A DNA stretch of 64,000 nt from Flavobacterium foetidum. GTDB taxonomy: Bacteria > Bacteroidota > Bacteroidia > Flavobacteriales > Flavobacteriaceae. The notes under the pieces are model-generated. The model was not told the origin of the DNA and did not search any database. It was given only the letters and a program-made list of their open reading frames with translations. This document shows positions 43,972-52,482 of the stretch, piece by piece (position 1 is the stretch's first letter; each line of letters begins with the position of its first letter). Where the stretch lies: contig NZ_SJTF01000016.1 in the NCBI RefSeq assembly GCF_004634245.1, positions 1 to 64,000 on the forward strand, given 5' to 3'. Both the position numbers and the translations under genes were made by a program.

Positions 43972-45282
43972 ATGATAAAAAGAAAAATAGTAGCCGTTTT
44001 ATTACTGCTAACTTTCATTGCCAATGCGCAGGAAACAGACAAACAACAATTAAACAAACAGGATGTAAAAAACGAAGTAATGCGTATTTTAGATTCTATT
44101 AATAAAGCGAAACTTCCTGAAACAAAATCGGGAGGTGGAGTTGAAGAACACTGGTACGATAGAATCTCTTTAAGAGGATATGCCCAAATTAGATACAACG
44201 GACTTCTTTCTACAAATGATAAAGTTTCTTGCGATCAATGTGATAAATCTTGGGGAACAACTTCTACAGCTCCCGATGCCAAAGCCAACAACGGACTTTT
44301 TATTCGACGTGCGCGTTTGGTGTTTTCTGGCCAAGTGCACCCAAATGTGCTTTTCTACTTCCAGCCCGATTTTGCTAGCTCGCCAAGCACCGGAATTCAG
44401 AACTTTGTTCAGATTCGTGATTTGTATTTTGATCTCTCTTTTGATAAGAAAAGAGAATATAGGATTCGTATCGGCCAAAGTAAAATTCCGTATGGTTTCG
44501 AAAATATGCAGTCGAGTTCGCAACGTTTAAGTTTAGACCGTGCCGATGGTATCAATAGTTCTATAGCAAATGAGCGTGATTTAGGAATGTTCTTTTATTG
44601 GGCTCCTGCCGAAATTAGAGAACGTTTTGCTATGCTGGTACGCGATGGCTACAAAGGTTCGGGCGATTTTGGAGTATTTGCTCTTGGTGTTTACAACGGA
44701 CAGATTGCCAATAAAATGGATGGAAACAGAGACTTGAATGTAGTAACCAGAGTTACGTATCCGTTTGTAATTGGAAGTCAGATTATCGAACCTGGAATTC
44801 AGGCGTATACAGGAAAATGGGCTTTTACTGGAGAAATTTCGTCAGGAGTTACTGTAAATGATCCGCAGTATGTAAAGGATCAGAGAGTCGGAGCGACATT
44901 CGTTTTATATCCAAGACCTTTCGGAATCCAAACAGAATACAATATCGGAAAAGGACCAAGATATAATACCGCTACCAATTCAGTTGATGAAACTGATTTG
45001 AATGGAGGTTATGTTTTATTAAATTATAAATGGGATATTAAAAAACAGCGCATTTATCCGTTTGCTAAATTTCAGTATTATGACGGAGGTAAAAAATACG
45101 AGAAAGATGCTAGAAGCTATATCGTAAGAGATTTTGAATTTGGTGTAGAATGGCAGCCGGTTAAAGCTTTTGAGTTAACAGCACAATATGTAATCGCTGA
45201 TAGAACTTTTGAAGACAGCGCCCTACCAATAAACAGACAGCAAGGAAATGTTTTGAGGCTACAAGCGCAATTTAACTTCTAA
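43972..45282 (+). CDS. OprP/OprO-type phosphate-selective porin
   Basis: A 436-residue outer-membrane protein. I start at MIKRKIVAVLLLLTFIANAQ, a proper signal peptide; the open frame upstream belongs to the promoter. A short coiled N-terminal region (DKQQLNKQDVKNEVMRILD) precedes a 16-strand porin with typical segments RGYAQIRYNG, FIRRARLVFSGQVHPNVLF, and RIRIGQSKIPYGFENMQSS. It ends in LRLQAQFNF with the terminal phenylalanine needed for outer-membrane assembly. It matches the porin O/P family. PhoB/PhoR-like genes upstream and the phased operator support phosphate control. Confidence 0.87.
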   Translation: MIKRKIVAVLLLLTFIANAQETDKQQLNKQDVKNEVMRILDSINKAKLPETKSGGGVEEHWYDRISLRGYAQIRYNGLLSTNDKVSCDQCDKSWGTTSTAPDAKANNGLFIRRARLVFSGQVHPNVLFYFQPDFASSPSTGIQNFVQIRDLYFDLSFDKKREYRIRIGQSKIPYGFENMQSSSQRLSLDRADGINSSIANERDLGMFFYWAPAEIRERFAMLVRDGYKGSGDFGVFALGVYNGQIANKMDGNRDLNVVTRVTYPFVIGSQIIEPGIQAYTGKWAFTGEISSGVTVNDPQYVKDQRVGATFVLYPRPFGIQTEYNIGKGPRYNTATNSVDETDLNGGYVLLNYKWDIKKQRIYPFAKFQYYDGGKKYEKDARSYIVRDFEFGVEWQPVKAFELTAQYVIADRTFEDSALPINRQQGNVLRLQAQFNF

Positions 45283-45318
45283 GGGAAAAACCTTATAAAT
45301 CCGCGTTTTTGCGAATGC

Positions 45319-45370
45319 AAATCCGTTTGATCTGTGTTTTGATTATAGGCACAGATCAAACGGATTTTTT
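45319..45370. terminator. 18-bp hairpin between porin and glycosyltransferase genes
   Basis: AAATCCGTTTGATCTGTG and CACAGATCAAACGGATTT are exact mirrors around a 13-base loop, followed by T7. The T run overlaps the stop of the convergent glycosyltransferase gene. Confidence 0.8.
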
Positions 45371-46452
45371 TATTGTTGATTATTATTTTCAAAAACAGCA
45401 AATAAAGAATCCCAATCTATAGTATTTTCAAATTGAGATAATCCTTTAAAAGTTTTTACTTTAGAAAGATCATCTATCACAAAGTCGTCCTGGAATGCAT
45501 AAGGCACTAGATTTTCTTCCTGAAGTTTTATCGCCAGATATTCCTGTTCGTATTGTCCAGGAGTCGGAATAAAAAAGGCTTTTTTACCCAGTTTAGCCAA
45601 ATCCATAACCGTTGTATAACCCGAACGGCAGAGCACAAATTCACTTTCGTTAAAAGTCTGTTCCAGCTGTTTCGAATTCATGAAATTATAGTACGTAACA
45701 TTTCCTGCCTGCCATTTTGATTGTGTTTTTTCTACAATTCCTTGTACAAAAACTACTTTTCCAGGAAATTTTGCTGTTTCTTTCTGCAGTTTTTCGTCCA
45801 GAAAAGTACGTTGAGGCTCAGGTCCAGAAAGTATAACCATAAGGTCGTATAATTTTGGAGTTTCTTTTTTTCGCATACGACTAAGAGGACCAATGTATTT
45901 AAGGTTCAGCTCGTCTGTTTTCAAATGACCCAAATCTCCCGTAAGATTTACTTCGCCATTAGTATCTGGAACCCAGCATTCTTTGTATTTTTTTATAAAG
46001 TACTGATGGCATTTACTGGTAAACCAAGTTGTATTTCCAGTCATTACATTTAATTGATGCGTCATAAAAACAGATGGAACTCTTCTACTGAAAACGCCCA
46101 GCCGGTTATCAGAAATAATTCCGTCAATACCATGCTTTTTGATCCAACTGTTGACCATTTTTTTTTCATCTAAAATGGCGGTTATCATTTTCGGAAGATT
46201 TTTAATCAGTTTCCATTTGAAATTTTTCCCATTTTTAGCATATTCAATATGATAAGACGGAAGTTCCAGTGTCTGTATATAAGGAAATTCTTTTCTAAGT
46301 AAGGCAAGCGCAACACCATCTGAAGCTATGATCGGAATATAATTGTTTTCCTGCAGCGCTTTTATTATCGGGATACATCTTGTGGCGTGGCCAAGCCCCC
46401 AGTTTAACGGAGCTACCAATATAGTTTTATTCGCAGAATAATCAATGCTCAT
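45370..46452 (-). CDS. GT28/MurG-like glycosyltransferase
   Basis: A 360-residue cytoplasmic or membrane-associated glycosyltransferase. The N-terminal Rossmann domain begins ILVAPLNWGLGHATRCIPII (residues 10-29), the glycine-rich GHATR loop typical of MurG-type GT-B enzymes; the C-terminal domain has LSGPEPQRT, the nucleotide-sugar site VLCRSGYTTVMDLAKLGK (near 284) and PTPGQYEQEYLA. Sugar and acceptor are unknown; it is related to glycolipid and UGT-like enzymes and is not MurG itself, being outside a cell-wall cluster. Confidence 0.8.
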   Translation of the reverse strand: MSIDYSANKTILVAPLNWGLGHATRCIPIIKALQENNYIPIIASDGVALALLRKEFPYIQTLELPSYHIEYAKNGKNFKWKLIKNLPKMITAILDEKKMVNSWIKKHGIDGIISDNRLGVFSRRVPSVFMTHQLNVMTGNTTWFTSKCHQYFIKKYKECWVPDTNGEVNLTGDLGHLKTDELNLKYIGPLSRMRKKETPKLYDLMVILSGPEPQRTFLDEKLQKETAKFPGKVVFVQGIVEKTQSKWQAGNVTYYNFMNSKQLEQTFNESEFVLCRSGYTTVMDLAKLGKKAFFIPTPGQYEQEYLAIKLQEENLVPYAFQDDFVIDDLSKVKTFKGLSQFENTIDWDSLFAVFENNNQQ

Positions 46453-46772
46453 AGTGTAACGCTTTTTAAAAACGAAGATAAAGAAATATGTTTTGGAGCC
46501 TATTTCGGACGTATTACTAAATTATTAAGTTAAACTTAAGCTTCTGAGCTTCTAAGTTACTAAGTTGCTGAGTTGCTAAGGTACTGAGTTGCTGAGTTAC
46601 TAAGGAGCTAAGTTTTGAAAATAAAAAACCGAACATAAGTTCGGTTTAAAGAATAAATTAAATCCTAGTGTTTCACTATCTAAAAAACTTAGAAGCTTGC
46701 ACCTCAGCACCTCAGCACCTAAAAAAAAACTTAGAAGCTTAGCACCTCAGTACCTTAGCACCTTAAAAAAAA
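46453..46772. repeat. octamer repeat arrays facing each other
   Basis: This 320-base gap has no gene. At 46533-46612 ten 8-base units of pattern nnnCTRAG follow each other (such as ttgctgag, ttactaag, gtactgag). At 46688-46722 and 46729-46766 similar units run on the opposite strand (ctcagcac, cttagcac). A hairpin AAACCGAACATAAGTTCGGTTT lies between them (46628-46649), possibly a terminator. Confidence 0.8.
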
Positions 46773-47306
46773 TCAATCCTGAATATAAGTTTTATTGCCA
46801 TTTTTGTTAATGTAATATTTTCCTCCTTTAGGACCGGTATAAACTTTTTTTCCGTTGTATTCTCCCGTTACTTTATCGGCAACTTTTGGAGCTTTTTCAT
46901 TGGTTTCCTTCAAAGTTTTTGTTGATGATTTTTTAGCGGCCGCGGCATCTTTTTTAGCCGTCTTGGCAGCTGCGTCAGCTTTGTCTGCTGCTTTTTTTGC
47001 GTCATCTTTGGCTGCTGTGGCTTTTTTTGCTTCGATTCTTGCTTTTGCCGCATCTTTTTCAGCTGTTTTTTTTGCTGTTTCGGTGCTTTCTTTTTTAGCT
47101 TTTGCTGCTGCATCGGTGGCTTTGTCGGCAGCTTTTTTAGATTTCTCAGCTTCTTTTTTTGCCTCTGCTGAAGCTTTGTCAGCATTCGATTTTGCTTTTT
47201 TTGCAGAAGCTTCTGTCTTGCTTTTTGCTGCTTTTGTGGTGGTTTCCTGAGCGTAGAAATTAGTAGACAAACCTACTAATAAACAGATTAATACAAATTT
47301 TTTCAT
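46773..47306 (-). CDS. secreted Lys/Ala-rich protein with PBCV-type basic adaptor domain
   Basis: A 177-residue exported protein: signal MKKFVLICLLVGLSTNFYAQ, then about 125 residues made almost wholly of Lys, Ala, Glu, Asp and Thr in a helical, coiled-coil-like pattern (KKAADKATDAAAKAKKEST), and a C-terminal KVYTGPKGGKYYINKNGNKT motif that matches the basic adaptor domain first noted in chlorella virus proteins. The Lys/Ala part resembles histone H1 tails or TolA linkers, and may span the periplasm or bind polyanions. The low-complexity region produces long open frames on the other strand that are not genes. Confidence 0.78.
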   Translation of the reverse strand: MKKFVLICLLVGLSTNFYAQETTTKAAKSKTEASAKKAKSNADKASAEAKKEAEKSKKAADKATDAAAKAKKESTETAKKTAEKDAAKARIEAKKATAAKDDAKKAADKADAAAKTAKKDAAAAKKSSTKTLKETNEKAPKVADKVTGEYNGKKVYTGPKGGKYYINKNGNKTYIQD

Positions 47307-47369
47307 AAGGTTAGGTGTTTAAATTTCAATTAAAAGTAAACAATTTATTGTCATCTTTTTCGGAGCCTA

Positions 47370-50300
47370 TTAAAAATATGCACGCAGTTGAATATTTCCT
47401 GTATGAATTGCTGGTCCGCTTTCGCTTTTGCGTCCTTGATAGTTTACATTAACGTCTAGAAACGAGGTAATGTTTTTTTGCAAAAGCAGTTTCCAAACCA
47501 GATTTAATCCAGCCTGAAGACCTTCTAGCATCTGAAATCCTACTGATGAAAATTCATTTCCATTAAATTTATTTTCATAAAATGAAAACTCTCCGTTCAT
47601 GGTCACTTTTTTTTCTCCAGCATAAGAAAAAGAAGTTCCGAGTCTGTTTTGCGCTAAAGTTTCAAAATTTCCAATCTGATTTTTTTTGTGCTGTAATTCG
47701 TAAAAGAAATCCAATTTGGTGTTTTTAGAAAACAGATAACTGATTTTTGGAGCCAGCTGCCAGCCGTTTATGTCATAATTTTTTTCGATAAAATCTTCAG
47801 AAACCAAATCGTTTTTAATGGTTTTACTGAAGAAATTAAACAGCCAGCTTTTTTGATACAAATGCGTATACTGCAATTGATGCGAATTGGTGCGTACATT
47901 TTGCGAACCTACAGAAAGCAGACTTTTTCCTTTATTGACTAAATAAGAATAGGTAACCGAATGGTTTTGTCGGCCACGGTTGTAAAATAAGCTGTTCCTA
48001 AAACTTGAATTAAGCCCCAGAATATTTTCTTCAGAAGAATCAAACGGATTGAGTTCGAGTTTTTCTCCTTCGCTTTTTACTTTTCTATCCATTAAAAATG
48101 AAGTCTGATTATAAAAGTAAGAAAGCAGTTTTTTAAAACCTTTTTCGTTCTGCCATTGCAACGGATTCAAAATCAAGGACTGCGAAAACTTGTTTTGATT
48201 GGTTTTGATGTAAACTTGGTTGGGCAGAAAGATTCTCACATATCGCGCCTGATCCGGAAAAGCGGCAATTTCAAATTCTTCCAATTCCTGAATTCCGTTG
48301 CCATTATAATCGTTCCAGGCATAAACTCCTTGTCCTGCAGGAACTTCGGCATAAGTAAATTCCTGTTGCGCGATTGTTCCCGAACTGGTTTCGTAGGTCG
48401 ATCCGATTTGCATTAACTGATTGAAAAAACGATCATTGTAAATAATTCTCGAATTTAGCGATGGCTCGTTTTTTCGAGTATTATCTGTAAAATCCAAATT
48501 TCGGTAACTAGCGTAAACGGCCAAATCTGTAGTTTTGTTCTGGATAAGTTTCGATTTCAAATAGTATGTCTGCGAATTGTTGACATGCTGTAATAGACCA
48601 TTTTGCAAACTATCGTTTCGTCTTCGTAAAAAACCGATTTCGACAAAGACTTTGGTGCTGTCGCCGCGACCTGTAAAAATTCCGTATTCTGAGAATCTTT
48701 GGCTTAAAGCCGAAAACTGATTTGTGATTTTGTCCTTTTCCTGATTGTCCTCAAGTTGTAAACTGCCTCCAACCCAGTTTTTTCCAAAATGATATTTGGT
48801 TCGGGTTTGGTTTCTGATGAATTTTGAAGTTGAAGCTGTAGCATCAGAATTCAAAAAACTTCCATTATTCTCAATTGTCCAGTTTTTTATTTTAAATAAA
48901 GCCGAAGTAGTATGTCTGGAACCTGTATAACTTTCGATGAAATCGAGTTTCTCAAATTGATAGGTCAATAAACCTACGTTTGCCGTTTTCTTTTCTTTGA
49001 ATAAATCAAAATTCAAACCTGTTACCAAAAGGCTTTGGTTTCCTAAAAGCGCCCCTGTAAGATTCCAGTCTCGATTAAACTCGATGTTGTACAAACGCTC
49101 AACCGATTTAAAATCCTGCTGCACATATTGATAATTGGCAAAAGCATCTAAAGTCCAGCTTTTTGAAAAAAGGCGTTTTTTAAGATTGGTTTTAAAAGCG
49201 ATTCCTTTATTGTCGGAATCATCAATTCCAGAAAATAAGTTTTGATCATTATTGCTGACAGCCAATTCAAAATCGACCAAAGTCTTCTCATTCGGATTGT
49301 ATTTTCCCAAAAATGTGGCAACTTGCAGTTTCATCGGCGCGACAAGCTGTACAATTGGTTCGTAATTTCCTTGAAGAATTCCGTTTATCGGTGGCGCATA
49401 TTGGTAAATTCGTTCAACCGAATTATTGTTCTGAATAATGTAATTCCCAGAGTTTGCACCAACCTGGCTGAATCGAACATTGTACAAAACATCATCAGGA
49501 TTATTCGAATATTCATAAACTTCGACAGCATTTACGATTGTTTTTTTGTATAGAATTTTTGTCTCAGAATAGGTGTCCTGATAGGCAGAAGGCGCTTTCA
49601 TTAAATTGGTGTCATCTCCCGCCGCACTAAGAATCTGAACTTGTTCTGTTGAAAGATTCTGCTGTAAGGGCTGATTTTTTAAATCATTTTCAGAATATAG
49701 ATAACCACCAAAACTCCATTTTTTGTTCTCATGCGTTGCTCCTGCGTAAGTCACCAATCGATTGTAATTTCGTTCAGAATACTGATATTCAACATTGATT
49801 CGCATTTCAGAAGTTATAGGAAAAAGTGATGTAAAGACAATTTCTCCGGCATTATAATCAATAACATAATCATTGTTTTCGCCTCTTTTAAGCAAAACAC
49901 CATTTACATAAACACGTTCTGAGCCCGAAATAACCAAAACATACAATTCGCCATTTTGGCCTTTTAATTTGTAAGGTCCCTGATTTCCCTCCTGACCTGT
50001 AAAAGTGCTTCGTGCATATTGCCCTCTCACAAACGAGACCGATGCAAAAACATTGGTCTTGCTTTCTTCATCGCCAAAATCAAAACTGGCAGCAAGTCCT
50101 TGCACTTTTTTATTGAAACTCAGAAATTGTGTTTTCCGGTTTTCAAGAAAAACGTCTCCCGCGCGAATGTTCCAGTCATCGCTGAAAAGCTCCATAAAAA
50201 TATTATCAAACTGATCTAGTTTTTGCGAATAGCCACCATCCTGAAGCGGAATATTACTGTCCTGAAGCGAAGCCCGCAAACTGACTTTGTCGGAGAGCTT

Positions 50301-50795
50301 TCCGGTAATCTGCAGATCCAGATTGGAGTTTAAAACCGTATTTTGATTGTTTCCGACGGTTACGCCACGAGTGATGCTTCCAGAAGTATTCAGACCGTCA
50401 AAAGGAGTGACTTTTTTGGTATTCGAATTTTCGATACGGTACAGTTTTTCAGCACCTAAATCGTTGCTTACCACTTGGTCCGGCTTGTAAAGGCTGTATT
50501 CTTTGGTTAAGAAATCTGGATATTTTAAATAATTTATGACGAGGGTGTCTGTTGCAATTTTTTCATTTAAAATCAGAAAACCTTTTTGAAAATTGATTTT
50601 GTAAAAAGAAGAATCGATGGGTTGGTTTTGGGTATTTAAAATTTGAAAAAATCCCGGATTGATGCTTACTTCTTCCAGTCTTATCGTGTCTTTTGATGCT
50701 GTTATTTTTTTGGTTTTGTACAGCGACTGAGTTTCCTGAGCGGTAAGCCCGGAACACCAAATCAGCAGCGCCAAAAACAGCAATTTTTTCAACAT
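47370..50795 (-). CDS. large outer-membrane protein of a Bacteroidota-conserved family
   Basis: An 1141-residue protein: signal MLKKLLFLALLIWCSGLTAQ, a short beta domain (residues 25-120), a conserved block TSGSITRGVTVGNNQNTVLN with LQITGKLSDKVSLRA and LFSDDWNIRAGDVFL (near 135-220), and a long barrel-like region rich in alternating aromatic strands, ending in IQLRAYF with a terminal phenylalanine. No TonB plug is present. Homologues are common in Flavobacteriia but their role is unknown to me; a surface or envelope assembly function is possible. Confidence 0.75.
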   Translation of the reverse strand: MLKKLLFLALLIWCSGLTAQETQSLYKTKKITASKDTIRLEEVSINPGFFQILNTQNQPIDSSFYKINFQKGFLILNEKIATDTLVINYLKYPDFLTKEYSLYKPDQVVSNDLGAEKLYRIENSNTKKVTPFDGLNTSGSITRGVTVGNNQNTVLNSNLDLQITGKLSDKVSLRASLQDSNIPLQDGGYSQKLDQFDNIFMELFSDDWNIRAGDVFLENRKTQFLSFNKKVQGLAASFDFGDEESKTNVFASVSFVRGQYARSTFTGQEGNQGPYKLKGQNGELYVLVISGSERVYVNGVLLKRGENNDYVIDYNAGEIVFTSLFPITSEMRINVEYQYSERNYNRLVTYAGATHENKKWSFGGYLYSENDLKNQPLQQNLSTEQVQILSAAGDDTNLMKAPSAYQDTYSETKILYKKTIVNAVEVYEYSNNPDDVLYNVRFSQVGANSGNYIIQNNNSVERIYQYAPPINGILQGNYEPIVQLVAPMKLQVATFLGKYNPNEKTLVDFELAVSNNDQNLFSGIDDSDNKGIAFKTNLKKRLFSKSWTLDAFANYQYVQQDFKSVERLYNIEFNRDWNLTGALLGNQSLLVTGLNFDLFKEKKTANVGLLTYQFEKLDFIESYTGSRHTTSALFKIKNWTIENNGSFLNSDATASTSKFIRNQTRTKYHFGKNWVGGSLQLEDNQEKDKITNQFSALSQRFSEYGIFTGRGDSTKVFVEIGFLRRRNDSLQNGLLQHVNNSQTYYLKSKLIQNKTTDLAVYASYRNLDFTDNTRKNEPSLNSRIIYNDRFFNQLMQIGSTYETSSGTIAQQEFTYAEVPAGQGVYAWNDYNGNGIQELEEFEIAAFPDQARYVRIFLPNQVYIKTNQNKFSQSLILNPLQWQNEKGFKKLLSYFYNQTSFLMDRKVKSEGEKLELNPFDSSEENILGLNSSFRNSLFYNRGRQNHSVTYSYLVNKGKSLLSVGSQNVRTNSHQLQYTHLYQKSWLFNFFSKTIKNDLVSEDFIEKNYDINGWQLAPKISYLFSKNTKLDFFYELQHKKNQIGNFETLAQNRLGTSFSYAGEKKVTMNGEFSFYENKFNGNEFSSVGFQMLEGLQAGLNLVWKLLLQKNITSFLDVNVNYQGRKSESGPAIHTGNIQLRAYF

Positions 50796-50895
50796 AAAGA
50801 CTTTAACTCTGAAAAGTCAAAAGTAGTATTTATAATTGGGAAAAGTATTGTACGATACGTTTGGTTTTTTTAAGCGAGTTAACACTTAATGAGGG

Positions 50896-51120
50896 CTATC
50901 TATTGTTTTTGATAACGGCCAAAACTATCAAAGCAAAAAATGCAATTACTACAATGAAAATTGGATTCGCATAGTTTGCATGCCAGCCAAATTCTCTATT
51001 TCTTTTTGGGAAGTAAGATCTTTTGTCTTTCGGATTGTAATAAAACATACCCCAAACCCAGTTGTCGGGATCATTTTCCCATTCATTTTTGATTTTTTCG
51101 GATGGTTCATTATAATTCAT
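50896..51120 (-). CDS. DUF5808 small membrane protein
   Basis: A 74-residue protein. The conserved N-terminal part reads DPDNWVWGMFYYNPKDKRSY, then FPKRNREFGWHANYANP, the DUF5808 pattern; one membrane helix follows (IFIVVIAFFALIVLAVI). Role unknown. A frameshifted paralogue lies at 54963-55189 in a cassette of small membrane genes, so the family is present at least twice in this neighbourhood. Confidence 0.82.
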   Translation of the reverse strand: MNYNEPSEKIKNEWENDPDNWVWGMFYYNPKDKRSYFPKRNREFGWHANYANPIFIVVIAFFALIVLAVIKNNR

Positions 51121-51309
51121 ACATTATAAATTGAATAATATTGGTCGATTTAAAAAACTTATAAAAATAAAGAAAATTCTCAAGTTAATAAAGGTGGTAT
51201 GCAATTTATTTTAATGTGAATGAATGGTTTGTAAGATAAATTGAAGTATAATTCTCATAATGATTCAATCTTTTTTTTAGCTTTGTTCAAGATATCACGA
51301 ACTTAAATT

Positions 51310-52368
51310 ATGGATGCAGGCAAAGAACTTTTATTCTTCTTTAGTGCTTTGGGAGCTTTTAACGGACTTATACTTGGGGTGTATTTTTTCTTTTTCACCA
51401 AAAAAAAGTACCTCACAAATTATTTTCTGGGAGCGCTTTTATTTGCGTTAAGTATCCGAATTGGTAAATCTGTTTTCGTTTATTTCCACCCCGAACTGCC
51501 AAAATTGTATCTCCAATTAGGACTTACAGCCTGTTTTTTTATTGGTCCCTTTTTGTATTATTTTCTAAAGTCGGCTGTTGAAGAAATCAATGTAATGCCT
51601 AAGTCGTGGAAATTGATGCTCACATTTTGGGCAACTATAATCGTAATTGCAGGAATTCTGTATCCGTACCAAGAATATCCAAAACTCTGGGGGTGTTATT
51701 TGGTAAGGATAATATATTTTCAATGGTTTGTGTATATCTTTTTTTCTGGAATCGCAATTCGCAGGGTTTTGAAAAAAATATTCACTAAAAAAGAAAAAGC
51801 AACTCCAGCCGAAATGTGGTTCGGAATGCTTTATATCGGTATTTTTTTACTTTTTTTGTGTTACTTCTTAGCCATTATGGGAGCGTCGGGAGCAACTTAT
51901 ATAAGCGGTGCAGTGGTTTTCTCATTTATTTTGTATTTAGTGATTTCTATTCTTTTGTACAGAAAAAAAACAGAGGATTTATTTTTATTGAATCAAAAGA
52001 ATTTTGGAAAAAAAATCGATGTTGCAGAAGCGGGCATTATTTCTGAAAAACTCGAAAATGCAATGAATAAAAAAGAGCTGTACAAAAATCCAAATTTGAC
52101 ACTTCAGGATTTAGCACAAGAAATCAACATTTCAAGTCACCAATTATCGCAATTTTTGAACAATAATCTCGGAAAGAATTTTACCAGTTTTGTAAACGAA
52201 TTTAGAATAAACGAAGCTTGTAGAATCATCGCATTAAATGATAAGCTTACTTTAGAATCGGTTGGTTATGATGTCGGTTTTAATTCGAAATCAACATTTT
52301 TTGCAGCCTTTAAAAAACATACAGGAACAACGCCACTAAACTATCAAATTCAGGCTTTACAGTCTTAA
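51310..52368 (+). CDS. membrane-anchored AraC-family regulator
   Basis: A 352-residue protein with about seven N-terminal membrane helices (residues 5-220, such as LGAFNGLILGVYFFFFT and VVFSFILYLVISILLY) and a C-terminal cytoplasmic AraC DNA-binding domain with two helix-turn-helix units (LTLQDLAQEINISSHQLSQF and SVGYDVGFNSKSTFFAAFKK). This fusion is a Bacteroidota type in which the membrane part probably senses a lipid, peptide or envelope state. It is followed after 114 bases by an outer-membrane barrel gene on the same strand, a likely target. Confidence 0.85.
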   Translation: MDAGKELLFFFSALGAFNGLILGVYFFFFTKKKYLTNYFLGALLFALSIRIGKSVFVYFHPELPKLYLQLGLTACFFIGPFLYYFLKSAVEEINVMPKSWKLMLTFWATIIVIAGILYPYQEYPKLWGCYLVRIIYFQWFVYIFFSGIAIRRVLKKIFTKKEKATPAEMWFGMLYIGIFLLFLCYFLAIMGASGATYISGAVVFSFILYLVISILLYRKKTEDLFLLNQKNFGKKIDVAEAGIISEKLENAMNKKELYKNPNLTLQDLAQEINISSHQLSQFLNNNLGKNFTSFVNEFRINEACRIIALNDKLTLESVGYDVGFNSKSTFFAAFKKHTGTTPLNYQIQALQS

Positions 52369-52437
52369 ACGCAGTATCGATTTATAAATCCGTACTCCTG
52401 ATTTCTCCTTTTGCAATCTCAATCATTGATTTTCGGA

Positions 52438-52462
52438 TGACTTTTGTTTTAAATAAAAGTCA
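52438..52462 (+). promoter_or_regulatory. inverted repeat upstream of the outer-membrane barrel gene
   Basis: TGACTTTT and AAAAGTCA are perfect mirrors with a 9-base A/T-rich spacer, 21 bases before the barrel start codon. It may be an operator (for example for the AraC-type neighbour) or a leader hairpin. Confidence 0.4.
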
Positions 52463-52482
52463 AACGGTAAATTATAGAGTTT

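Noticed and set aside
36800..45300. SusC/SusD-type polysaccharide utilisation locus
   Set aside because: There is a TonB receptor, but no SusD, no glycoside hydrolases and no sugar regulators; phosphate-type genes fit better.
46533..46766. CRISPR array
   Set aside because: Units are only 8 bases with no spacers of constant length, and no cas genes are present.
46855..47250. 131-residue Ala/Phe/Ser open frame opposite the Lys/Ala-rich gene
   Set aside because: Low-complexity AAA/GCN codons give stop-free complements; the minus-strand protein has signal peptide and domain.
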